From: Paludibacteraceae bacterium
Lineage (GTDB): Bacteria; Bacteroidota; Bacteroidia; Bacteroidales; Paludibacteraceae
Direction: 5' to 3'
Length of the DNA: 64,000 bases
Assembly: GCA_017467185.1 (NCBI GenBank)
Contig: JAFTSS010000067.1
Location: 1 to 64,000, forward strand
A model generated the notes under the pieces. The model worked only from the letters and a program-made list of their open reading frames with translations, was not told the origin of the DNA and ran no database searches. A program made the position numbers and the translations under genes. This document shows, piece after piece, positions 45,147-53,804 of the stretch (positions are counted from its first letter, which is position 1; each line of letters begins with the position of its first letter).

Positions 45147-45893
45147 ATGGATAAGGTATCGGAAAACCCTTTCAAAAACCGACGAGAGAGTGATTTTTGC
45201 GAAAATAAAAACTCTCAACTCTCAACTTTTAACTCTCAACAGAAAACGAGTACTATGCCTTTGATGGCTGTGACGGCTCTTTTCGTTACTCTCTATTTGG
45301 TGTCGAACATCATGGCAGTGAAGGTGATTAGCATTGCTGGGTGGTTCTATTTCGACGCAGGTACAATTACTTTCCCTTTTGCTTATATGTTGGGCGATGT
45401 GCTGACTGAAATATGGGGTTATCGCACATCGAAAAAGATTATTTGGCTCACATTTGTGTGCAATATAGTGATGGTGCTGTGCACGCAAGTGGGCGTGTGG
45501 TTGCCTTCGCCTGACTATTTGCAGGCTGAGGCATCGGCATATAATAGTGTATTTTCGTATGTGCCTCGTATTGTGATTGCTTCGCTTACGGGTTTCTTGT
45601 TAGGCGAATTGTCGAACGCTTGGCTTATGGAGCGCATCAAGAAGCTGACTGAAGGCCGATGGTTGTGGGTGCGCACGATAGGTAGTTCGGCGGTGGGGTA
45701 TCTGTTTGATACGTTGCCTTTTGTGCTGATTGCATTCCTTGGTGTAGTATCGACCCACGATTTGTTGATGATGATATTGTTTCAGTATGGTATGAAACTT
45801 AGTATAGAGGTGGTGTTTGGTACCCCAATGGCGTATGCTGTTATTAAGTGGATTAAGTATAAATTTGAGCGAGTTGGTGTTACAATTGATTGA
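45147..45893 (+). CDS. yhhQ: Queuosine precursor transporter (YhhQ family)
   Basis: 248 residues with six membrane helices. FVTLYLVSNIMAVKVI, FDAGTITFPFAYMLGDVLTEIWGYR and QYGMKLSIEVVFGTPMAYAVIKW match the VUT-1/YhhQ family, which imports queuosine precursors (preQ0/preQ1 or queuine). Residues ~21-32 (KNSQLSTFNSQQ) are encoded by an AACTCTC 7-base tract. A start at ATG 45255 (MPLMAVT) would leave the tract untranslated, so the N-terminus is uncertain. The radical-SAM gene 161 bases downstream may work with it in queuosine salvage. Confidence 0.88.
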   Translation: MDKVSENPFKNRRESDFCENKNSQLSTFNSQQKTSTMPLMAVTALFVTLYLVSNIMAVKVISIAGWFYFDAGTITFPFAYMLGDVLTEIWGYRTSKKIIWLTFVCNIVMVLCTQVGVWLPSPDYLQAEASAYNSVFSYVPRIVIASLTGFLLGELSNAWLMERIKKLTEGRWLWVRTIGSSAVGYLFDTLPFVLIAFLGVVSTHDLLMMILFQYGMKLSIEVVFGTPMAYAVIKWIKYKFERVGVTID

Positions 45894-46054
45894 TTGTTTT
45901 TTTAACAGAAGTACAAAACTTATTTTAATATAAGTACATAATTTTTGTACTTGAAAAAGTGATTGTCCTTACTAAATTAAACAAAAATTCTTGACTTTGT
46001 AAACCTATAAGTTAATTCTGTACTTATGTTGAAATAGAAATAAAAAAGAAAAGA

Positions 46055-46786
46055 ATGGAGAGATATTCGATTATACGTGATAAGATGCCACGCGAGTTTG
46101 TGTTGCTGCAGGGCACTGGGTGCAGGTGGGGACGGTGTGAGTTTTGCGACTATCACACCGATGTGAGCGATGATCCGTTTGAGGTAAATAGGAGGGTGCT
46201 AGAGCAGGTGACGGGCGAATATGGGGTGCTGGATGTGATAAATTCGGGGTCGGCATTCGAACTTGACGACCGAACTATTGAACTACTTCGACGCGTGATT
46301 GTAGAGAAAAAGATTCATACACTTTGGTGCGAAATGCACTGGATGTATCGTAATAGACTTGAGGAGTTCAGATTAAAGATTACTAGTGATCGAGAATGTG
46401 AAACGGATTCACTTCTCACTCCTCATTCCTCATTCCTCACTCTAAAGTTTCGTTGTGGGGTAGAGACGTTTGATGGGGAGTTGCGCAAGAGGTGGAACAA
46501 AGGTATGCCAGAGGCGGTAACGGCAGAGGATGTGGCGAAATATTTTCAGGGCGTATGCCTATTGTGTTGCACTGAGGGGGAGACGCACGAGCGAATAGTG
46601 CACGATATTGAGTTGGCTCGTAAGCATTTTGAGTATTTTTCGGTGAATGTGTTTTGCAATAACACTACTAACATTAAGCGCGACCCAGAGCTTGTGGAGT
46701 GGTTTGTGCGCGAGGTGTATCCTACGATAAAAAATGACCCTCGTATTGAGGTGTTGATTGATAATACCGACTTGGGTGTAGGGTAG
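46055..46786 (+). CDS. Radical-SAM protein with a C-x4-C-x2-C motif
   Basis: 243 residues. The cluster motif is GTGCRWGRCEFCDYHTD with C23, C28 and C31, spacing Cx4CxxC instead of the common Cx3CxxC. It continues with VLDVINSGSAFELDD and LKFRCGVETFDGELRKRWNKGMP, typical radical-SAM barrel strands. The protein is short and has no extra cluster domain. It follows the queuosine-precursor transporter on the same strand, so it may be a queuosine-salvage enzyme (the known queuine lyase QueL is a radical-SAM protein); that is a guess. Residues ~121-131 (LLTPHSSFLTL) are encoded by a TCATTCC 7-base tract inside the domain. Confidence 0.75.
   Translation: MERYSIIRDKMPREFVLLQGTGCRWGRCEFCDYHTDVSDDPFEVNRRVLEQVTGEYGVLDVINSGSAFELDDRTIELLRRVIVEKKIHTLWCEMHWMYRNRLEEFRLKITSDRECETDSLLTPHSSFLTLKFRCGVETFDGELRKRWNKGMPEAVTAEDVAKYFQGVCLLCCTEGETHERIVHDIELARKHFEYFSVNVFCNNTTNIKRDPELVEWFVREVYPTIKNDPRIEVLIDNTDLGVG
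46415..46442. repeat. TCATTCC 7-base tract inside the radical-SAM gene
   Basis: TCACTCC TCATTCC TCATTCC TCACTC in frame. Confidence 0.85.
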
Positions 46787-47377
46787 AGAAAGATAATAAA
46801 CGTGAGTTCGATATGACTTTTATATCTCATGGATATTATGGAAAAACACGGAACTGATGTTCTTTGATCTTTGTTATTTGGGTTTTCGGTCTGATGACCG
46901 ATAGGACACAGCACGCTGTGTCCCTACATTTAATGTATTTATTGATACTCATTTTCCCGTAAATGCCAATGCGGATGTACGAGCCGTGTGTCCCTACATT
47001 TGGGAGGATTTTTGCAGAATTCGTTCTTTTGTTATGCAAAAATAACTTCATTGAAATTGCTTTTGCTCGGCAATTGAAGTAAACTTCGTTGCTCTCACTT
47101 ATTCGCAATTTTCATTCTACAGATTACACAGATGTATGCGGATTTTTATATCGAACTGACGAACGAAAGGCTACGGGTAGGAGACCGAAGGTCGGGAATG
47201 GCAAGAGTAGAAGGCAAACTTGTTTGCATTATGCCTTGTAAGGAGGAAGAAGACGAAGTCAAAGTCCACGAAGTGGGGTGGGATTTTATTTTAGCGGATA
47301 CCAATATTATTAAAAATGTTTTAATGAACAGTAATAATACAAAAAATCCTGATGAACTAAATCATCAGGATTTTTTG
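46787..47377. other. Intergenic stretch with REP-like elements
   Basis: No gene accepted. It holds REP-like palindromes at 46901-46928 (GGACACAGCACGCTGTGTCC) and 46972-46999, a hairpin element at 47030-47105 (inverse of 23750-23795), and the tRNA terminator at 47345-47377. A 117-codon frame crosses the tRNA on the opposite strand and is not considered real. Confidence 0.65.
47345..47377. terminator. Terminator after tRNA-Arg
   Basis: AATCCTGATGA / TCATCAGGATT with a T run on the minus strand, directly downstream of the tRNA. Confidence 0.8.
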
Positions 47378-47449
47378 TACCCCCGTCGAGAATCGAACTC
47401 GAATCTACGGTTTAGGAAACCGCTATTCTATCCGTTGAACTACAAGGGC
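47378..47449 (-). tRNA. tRNA-Arg (CCT)
   Basis: On the minus strand all parts of the cloverleaf are present. Acceptor GCCCTTG / CGGGGGT with G-U pairs; D arm with TTCAACGGATAGAAT; anticodon stem GCGGT / ACCGT around loop TTCCTAA, giving anticodon CCT (reads AGG); T arm TCGAG TTCGATT CTCGA; discriminator A. CCA is not encoded. Confidence 0.93.
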
Positions 47450-47545
47450 TTATTCAATGCACAAATCATAATGCATAATTCATAATGCATAATTACCATT
47501 CAGCATCAAACAAATAATTGTGCATTTTACATTGTGAATTGTGAA
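47447..47545. repeat. 7-base-period tracts between yidC and the tRNA
   Basis: ATGCATAATTCATAATGCATAATT units (47459-47495) and GTGAATTGTGAATT units (47530-47545). Confidence 0.8.
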
Positions 47546-47548
47546 TTA

Positions 47549-49477
47549 TCAATGGCGTCCTTTGCTATTAGACTTCATTTGTTTTGCTTGTTGTTCACGA
47601 AGTGCTTGTTGTTGAGCTTTTTGTGCCTCCTCAAGACGTTGCATAAAACTTGATTTCTTTTGTGGTTTTGCTTTGTTTTTCTCAAGTTGTGCAAGCACTT
47701 TTTTGTCGTCAACAAAAAGACGGAACAAGTAAGTTTGAAGTATTGTAATCAAAAGAGATACGAAATAGTAGTATGAAAGACCAGATGCATAGTTATTAAA
47801 GATAAACATGAACATAACTGGCATGAGATACATCATCCATTTCATCATACCAGCTCCTGGTTGGTCGCCAGCACCTGTTGTCGCCATATTTATTTTAGTG
47901 TAGATAATGTTTGTTATTGTCATCAAAAGACAGAACAATGATATATGATTACCAAAATATGGAGTGATTAGTGGAATATATGCATCCCAAGATACTATAG
48001 CATCATAAGAAGAAAGGTCGTCAGCCCAAAGGAATGATTGTCCACGAAGCTCGAATGCAGTAGGGAAGAAGCTGAACATTGCAAACAAAATTGGCATTTG
48101 GAACAACATTGGAAGACAGCCACTCATTGGACTTACTCCTGCTTTTTGATAGAGATTCATTGTTGCTTGCTGACGTTCCATTGCTTTCTCGGCTGGAATA
48201 CGAGCATTGATTTCGTCAATTTGAGGACGAAGAACACGCATTTTTGCCGATGACATATATGATTTGAATGTAAATGGAAGTATCACCAATTTAATAATGA
48301 TAGTCAATAAGAAAATAATCAAACCATAACTGCTGATATATTTACCCAAAAAGTTGAATACTGGAATAATCACACCTGTTGTAATCCAACGGAAAAGCGA
48401 CCAACCCATAGGGATGATATGTTGAAGACGAAGTTTATCTTCTCCTTCAAGGTGTTTGTCGTAAGATTTCAACACTTTATATTGGTTTGGTCCATAATAA
48501 GTATGAAATTTTGTAGGACGAATACCATTAGGGTCGAAAGCCACGCTTGCCTCCATCGAGTGTTTTTTGATAAATTCAGAGCGTTCAGGCATAACTTCTG
48601 TTTCAACAGCAGTAGCAGTAAATGCTTCGTCAGCAATCATAATTGTGCTAAAGAAATGGTCTTTGAATGCAACCCAACGCACTTTACCTGCAAGTTTTTC
48701 TGAATCAGATTTAACTTCAGAAAGACGCTCCATTTCATCAGCTACATATTTATAATTAAGTGTAGCATAACGAGATTCAAATTTACGACCTCTTTCGTTT
48801 TGACGAATAAGTGATTGCCATTGCATATCGAGCGACGATGTATTTGGCGAGAGATATTGGCTCATATTGTGAGCTTTAATCTCCATAGAAGTCATAAAAT
48901 CGTCGTTAGGAATGGTATAAATAAAATCAATATGCGCATCAGCATCAACGGCAAGGCGCATAGTCACAATTTGAGCATCGTTAGTTTTATTAACTATTGG
49001 TTGAAAATAGAGATTTTTTGTGCTAATAATACGATTATCGCTTGTAAAGAGTGTGAAATCAAGAGAAGCATCGCCATCGGCAAAAAGCATCAAAGGAAGA
49101 GAGTCGTAGCGAGTATAATTCTTCACTTCTGCAGCGCACACACGACCACCTTTGTTAGTGAAAGTAAGGCGAATTTTTTCGTTTTCTACATTAAATTGCT
49201 CTTCTACACTAACACCTGCAGTTGCAAAATAACCATATGTTTTTATAAGGCGTGCTGAATCAAGAGTAGCTTCACCAATAGCAGCAAGTGAGTCGGCTAC
49301 AGCTTGTTGACGTTCAAGTTCTAACTGAGCAAGATATGCGGCTTCGTTAGCAGCAGCGATAGAATCACGCACATGTTGGCGACGAGCCAACTCTTCTTTA
49401 CTTGGTTGATTTAACCAACTGAAACCGAAAATTACGGCCATTATTAGGACTAAGCCTATGACGGTGTTTTTATCCAT
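47549..49477 (-). CDS. yidC: Membrane protein insertase YidC
   Basis: 642 residues. N-terminal membrane anchor (NTVIGLVLIMAVIFGFSW), a large periplasmic beta domain (~60-350), and five C-terminal helices in the conserved insertase domain. That domain has LTIIIKLVILPFTFKSYMSSAKMRVLRPQ, MNLYQKAGVSPMSGCLPMLFQMPILFAMF and NNYASGLSYYYFVSLLI. The end is basic and glutamine-rich, as in Bacteroidetes. It inserts proteins into the inner membrane with or without Sec. Its usual neighbour pyrG is 11.5 kb away here. A TAACTTTG box at 49559-49566 (minus) is its likely promoter. Confidence 0.95.
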   Translation of the reverse strand: MDKNTVIGLVLIMAVIFGFSWLNQPSKEELARRQHVRDSIAAANEAAYLAQLELERQQAVADSLAAIGEATLDSARLIKTYGYFATAGVSVEEQFNVENEKIRLTFTNKGGRVCAAEVKNYTRYDSLPLMLFADGDASLDFTLFTSDNRIISTKNLYFQPIVNKTNDAQIVTMRLAVDADAHIDFIYTIPNDDFMTSMEIKAHNMSQYLSPNTSSLDMQWQSLIRQNERGRKFESRYATLNYKYVADEMERLSEVKSDSEKLAGKVRWVAFKDHFFSTIMIADEAFTATAVETEVMPERSEFIKKHSMEASVAFDPNGIRPTKFHTYYGPNQYKVLKSYDKHLEGEDKLRLQHIIPMGWSLFRWITTGVIIPVFNFLGKYISSYGLIIFLLTIIIKLVILPFTFKSYMSSAKMRVLRPQIDEINARIPAEKAMERQQATMNLYQKAGVSPMSGCLPMLFQMPILFAMFSFFPTAFELRGQSFLWADDLSSYDAIVSWDAYIPLITPYFGNHISLFCLLMTITNIIYTKINMATTGAGDQPGAGMMKWMMYLMPVMFMFIFNNYASGLSYYYFVSLLITILQTYLFRLFVDDKKVLAQLEKNKAKPQKKSSFMQRLEEAQKAQQQALREQQAKQMKSNSKGRH

Positions 49478-49558
49478 TTATTTGTAGTTTTTTAGTAACA
49501 AGTAGCGAGCAAATAAACTCTCCACCTCACTTCATTTTTAATAACATAAAACAAAGCA

Positions 49559-49566
49559 CAAAGTTA
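49559..49566 (-). promoter_or_regulatory. -7 box (TAACTTTG) for yidC
   Basis: On the minus strand, 81 bases before the start codon; suggests yidC has gained or kept its own promoter after separation from pyrG. Confidence 0.6.
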
Positions 49567-49612
49567 CAAAAAATTATTGAGATATGCAATATTGATTTTT
49601 TTAGACTATGAT

Positions 49613-49650
49613 AAAAAAGAGGTTGTGCTGTAAAAAGCACAACCTCTATT
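49613..49650 (-). terminator. Terminator of the T9SS-cargo operon
   Basis: AGAGGTTGTGCT / AGCACAACCTCT with a T run on the minus strand. Confidence 0.85.
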
Positions 49651-49668
49651 AAAAAATACTACTTTATT

Positions 49669-52600
49669 TTATTTCAAAACTACTTTTGTTGTAACAACTT
49701 GTTCGCCACAATGAATATTAACTAACACAATATTATCAACAAAGTCAGTTGGAATAATAACATTGTCTGTTGTATTAACATCAAATGTAGCCAAAATCAT
49801 ACCATTTACAGAATAAATAGAAATTGTATTAATCAATACATTTTCAGTATTCATAAGACTGATAACACCAGATTCAGCTAACACGAGAATATTATCTACA
49901 GAAATATTATTTACTGCTACATTTTCCAACGTATTAAATTTATTTTGTTCAGACCAACCACTTTGACGACCTTCATCACAAGATGCTTTAATACGCCAAA
50001 TATAAGGAGTATTTGCTTCAAGTTCAGTAAGTTCATAACTTTGCTCTGTCAATCCTAATACTTCTGTCCAAGAAGTTACATCTGTTGCACGCCAATTGAT
50101 ATCCCAAGTAATATTAATTTCATCAGCATCCCAAAGCAATGTTGCTGAATTTTCAGTAATATTTTCAACTCGAAGATTGGTTGGTGCAACACATTCAGGA
50201 ATAGCAGTAGTAGAGAATAATACATATTCAGAATAACGACTTGCATCTGTTTCTGAACAAATACTACGCATACGAAGTTGATAGGCTGTTTCAGGTGTTA
50301 AATCTGTAACAACTACTGTATTTGCACCTGCAACTTCAATAACAGTCCATTTTTCTGCTATTGCTAAACGATACTCAACAGCATATTTATCAGCGTTACT
50401 TTCCCAAGTAATAGTAGCTTTATTGTGAGTTGGAACAACAACTATATTTGTTGGAACAAAACAAGTTTCTGCAAGAGTTGTTACTGTTGCTTCTGTTGTC
50501 CATTCGCTATAGTCACCTTCTGCAAGACTACACAATGTTTGAAGTTGATATACATATTCTGTTTCAGGAGTAAGATTTGAGATTGTATAAGTATTTGCTT
50601 TAATCTCATTCACTTCAGTCCAATCAGTCGCAGTAGCTTGACGATAACGGAGATTATATGCATAAGCTTCACCACTCCACTCTAAAGTAACATCCAATGC
50701 TGTAGATTTAGCTATAATAGTTTCAACTGGGTAGCAAGGATCATTTGCTGCTGTAGTAAACTTAAAGATAACTGGACGAGCTACATCGTCATCAGCACAA
50801 GCTTTAGTTACTCCAACTTCATACGCAGTACGATTTTCGAGGTCGTTAAATACCATAAATGTATCTACGGTATTTTTGTATTCTTTTGTAGTTTCACCTG
50901 CTTTACGAATAAATACCATCCATTCTTTACCTTCGTCGATTGTACCTGACCAAGAGATAGTTGCAGAAGTGCCAAGAATTTCTTCAGCTTTAACAACGAC
51001 ATCGTTAGGGCAAGATTCGGTAATAGAAACCTCATCTAACATCAAAGTTTTAGCCCCTGTTGTACCAGATACAAGCAAACCAATACGTACACTACCCTCT
51101 AAACCTTTAAGTGTAGTTGTATAAGTTTTGGTATCCCCATCACCAGGAAGATCTGCATTAGCAACAGTATAAATTACATCGCTGGCTTTAAATGTTTTAC
51201 CACCATCTTTAGAAACAACAATCTTAATTACTTCATCACCACCATCTTCTTGCATTGCATTTGTTATAGTAAAGCTGAGATTATAATTAACAGCAGCATC
51301 TGTGAAATTAACAGCAGGGAACAATACCCAAGAATCGAGAGGAGATGTTGGTTCGAGCATTAAAGTTTTCATACGCCATGTAGAGAACCATACCCAATTT
51401 ACACCTTCAGTAAATTCAGTAGAATCAGTCAAAGCACCCTCTTTAAGATCCCATCCTGCAGGAAGAGATGCTTCATCGAACGTTTCAGTAAATGGCAATA
51501 CATAACCACTTGTGAACGAAACAATACTTGACCAATCGCTTTGAGACTCAGCAGAACATTTAGCAGCAACGCGAGCCTCGATTACACTACGACCAGGAAG
51601 ACCTGATAATTTATAAGAACGTGAATCGGCAAGAACTTCAGTCCAAACAGAATCACTTTGAAGTTTCCAATTAATTAACCATTGTGTTTCTGCACCTTGT
51701 TGTTCCCATGTAAGAGTCGCTTGATCACCAACTACATCAATTGCTTTAAGATCTACAGGATAATCACATTCTTTTTTCTCTTCGATACGTAAATCTTTCA
51801 AATAGAAACGAACTTGTCCAGTTACAGGCAACCAACGTACACGAATTTTGATAGGTGCATCATCTGTTTTTTCAAATTCAACTCTACGATTTACAAATTC
51901 ATCAAATGTCGCATATTGAGGAGCATTTGTTTTGTCTATAGTTGCAAATGTAGTCCATTCTGTTTCATTAGTAGTATATTCAAATAACAATTTTTCATCA
52001 TCAACCCATTCATTGTAAGCATTTGAACCAAAACGTCCCCAAATATACATATTCATATCAAAAACAAGACGAACATTGCCAGAGGCAATATTAAGCCATT
52101 GAGTTGTTAATTTATACTCTGTTTCTGGAACTGCAGGGCCAAAATAGAAACCATTAATATTCATATCTACACTAACACCTTCCATTTCACGACCACAAGT
52201 ATTACCTCTATACATTTCTTCAACCAAGAATTGATATGGAAGTACACCATTTGTAATAACATCAACACCTGCGAATAAAGAAGAATAATTACCATTAGCA
52301 TCTTTACTGAATGCTGCAAAGTGATAAACTTTATTAGGCTCAAGATTTTCGGCTTTAGCATTTACACCTGCTTTACCAACATAAATTACTTTACCACCAC
52401 CTTCAAGTTCATCACCAACAGCCACATTGCCTGTAGGTACACCAAAAAGACCAGATTCTAAATAAGTTCCATATTCATTTGTATAAGGAACATCTGTATA
52501 AGCAATAACTACATCATGACCACTTGCATTAGCTGTTGCATAAACTTCAATAGAATTTGCAGTTGCTTGAACTAATTTAACAGAAGCCGGAGCCGCTGGA

Positions 52601-53775
52601 AGGGAAGTAACTTCTTGTGCAAGAGGATTTGTTGTATTGTATTTTGGTCCATACATACAATATGAATTAGCCGCAAATATAGTAATATAATATTTTGTTT
52701 CTGGCTTAATTTCAATACCTATTTCTTCATATTCGTTAAGGTTAGAAAAAACAGTATCTGTGTAATAACCTAAAACAACAGCAGAAGCGATAGAATCTCC
52801 AGTTGCATAGAATGAGCCATCTATAGGAAGTGTAGAAAGTGCCTCTGTTGAAAGAAGAACGAGATAATGATCTGCAACTTCGGCTGGAGTAAATGAACCT
52901 TTCAGAATATCAGTAGTAATATTGACTTGAAGATTTGTTGGTTGTGTAGTAGGAACAACACAATCAGCACAAGGCGTAAATGTATAAGTCAAACCATCAA
53001 CAAGATTACACTCGCTATTCCAAGTCAAAGATTCATCTTCTGTACTTTTTACTGTGTTTTGCCAATCTTGTATATCTAAATCCCAATTATAAGCACGCAC
53101 ATGAACATCGCCATTATTACCCTTAATACCTACACGAATATTTTTAGAGTAGTCGGCAACATTATCAAGCCAACCATCAAAAACCATATCGACAGTATTT
53201 GTTGTTTCATTGAGACGCACTTGATAATTTACAGGAGCTGTTTCTGATCCATCCCAATTAAGTCCAACATAAACATTCTTAAATTGTACAACAAGAGTTC
53301 GATTAGGAGCTTCGCCAAGAAGTTTATAACTAATTTCAGTGTTAGCCATACCAAAAACGTCAGCATTTGGAGAAGCTGTAATCACGTTTTCTTGATCTCC
53401 TTCGTCATTATCCATCAAATAATACCAACTACGATTAGGGTTAACTGTCATTTCATCTTTACCAAGAATGACAGAAAGGTGAGAAGAAACGGCAAAACGA
53501 TTCATTTTTTGATTGTTATAAACAAAATCAAAACCTATTTCAAAACCATTAGCAGTTACTGTTTTATTAGTAGCTTCGGTAGTAACCCAAACATTATTAT
53601 CGAACTCTATTCCATTTTCAGAATCATCAATAATAGTTTTTAGTTTAGTACCATCGGTAATTTCTGTGTAAGTTCTGAGAGAACTTGCAAAATCATAACT
53701 CATGATAGGTTGAGCATCTACATATATCCATGCTGTCAATGCGACAACAAGAATCAAAAATAATTTTTTACTCAT
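49669..53775 (-). CDS. Large T9SS-exported fibronectin type III protein
   Basis: 1368 residues from ATG MSKKLFLILVVALTAW; a start 15 codons upstream would add MFCKIKYCLTKKSVI and spoil the signal peptide. After the signal peptide (ends VDAQ) comes a ~250-residue N-terminal domain, then an Ig/FN3-like region, two beta-sandwich (MAM/jelly-roll-like) modules, and at least four FN3 domains with the repeated pattern ATLTWEQ...WLINWK...Y.L..L..R..IEARVAAKC. A short T9SS-type sorting domain ends the protein (ISIYSVNGMILATF ... VVTTKVVLK). It is likely a surface adhesin or glycan-binding protein. Last gene of a four-gene operon; no catalytic motif seen. Confidence 0.85.
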   Translation of the reverse strand: MSKKLFLILVVALTAWIYVDAQPIMSYDFASSLRTYTEITDGTKLKTIIDDSENGIEFDNNVWVTTEATNKTVTANGFEIGFDFVYNNQKMNRFAVSSHLSVILGKDEMTVNPNRSWYYLMDNDEGDQENVITASPNADVFGMANTEISYKLLGEAPNRTLVVQFKNVYVGLNWDGSETAPVNYQVRLNETTNTVDMVFDGWLDNVADYSKNIRVGIKGNNGDVHVRAYNWDLDIQDWQNTVKSTEDESLTWNSECNLVDGLTYTFTPCADCVVPTTQPTNLQVNITTDILKGSFTPAEVADHYLVLLSTEALSTLPIDGSFYATGDSIASAVVLGYYTDTVFSNLNEYEEIGIEIKPETKYYITIFAANSYCMYGPKYNTTNPLAQEVTSLPAAPASVKLVQATANSIEVYATANASGHDVVIAYTDVPYTNEYGTYLESGLFGVPTGNVAVGDELEGGGKVIYVGKAGVNAKAENLEPNKVYHFAAFSKDANGNYSSLFAGVDVITNGVLPYQFLVEEMYRGNTCGREMEGVSVDMNINGFYFGPAVPETEYKLTTQWLNIASGNVRLVFDMNMYIWGRFGSNAYNEWVDDEKLLFEYTTNETEWTTFATIDKTNAPQYATFDEFVNRRVEFEKTDDAPIKIRVRWLPVTGQVRFYLKDLRIEEKKECDYPVDLKAIDVVGDQATLTWEQQGAETQWLINWKLQSDSVWTEVLADSRSYKLSGLPGRSVIEARVAAKCSAESQSDWSSIVSFTSGYVLPFTETFDEASLPAGWDLKEGALTDSTEFTEGVNWVWFSTWRMKTLMLEPTSPLDSWVLFPAVNFTDAAVNYNLSFTITNAMQEDGGDEVIKIVVSKDGGKTFKASDVIYTVANADLPGDGDTKTYTTTLKGLEGSVRIGLLVSGTTGAKTLMLDEVSITESCPNDVVVKAEEILGTSATISWSGTIDEGKEWMVFIRKAGETTKEYKNTVDTFMVFNDLENRTAYEVGVTKACADDDVARPVIFKFTTAANDPCYPVETIIAKSTALDVTLEWSGEAYAYNLRYRQATATDWTEVNEIKANTYTISNLTPETEYVYQLQTLCSLAEGDYSEWTTEATVTTLAETCFVPTNIVVVPTHNKATITWESNADKYAVEYRLAIAEKWTVIEVAGANTVVVTDLTPETAYQLRMRSICSETDASRYSEYVLFSTTAIPECVAPTNLRVENITENSATLLWDADEINITWDINWRATDVTSWTEVLGLTEQSYELTELEANTPYIWRIKASCDEGRQSGWSEQNKFNTLENVAVNNISVDNILVLAESGVISLMNTENVLINTISIYSVNGMILATFDVNTTDNVIIPTDFVDNIVLVNIHCGEQVVTTKVVLK

Positions 53776-53804
53776 AATCACAGATTTTTTAGTTAAACAA
53801 TATT

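Noticed and set aside
47132..47485. 117-codon plus-strand frame downstream of the radical-SAM gene
   Set aside because: It runs antisense through the whole tRNA-Arg gene and its terminator and into heptamer DNA; the peptide is the usual artefact of reading a tRNA backwards.
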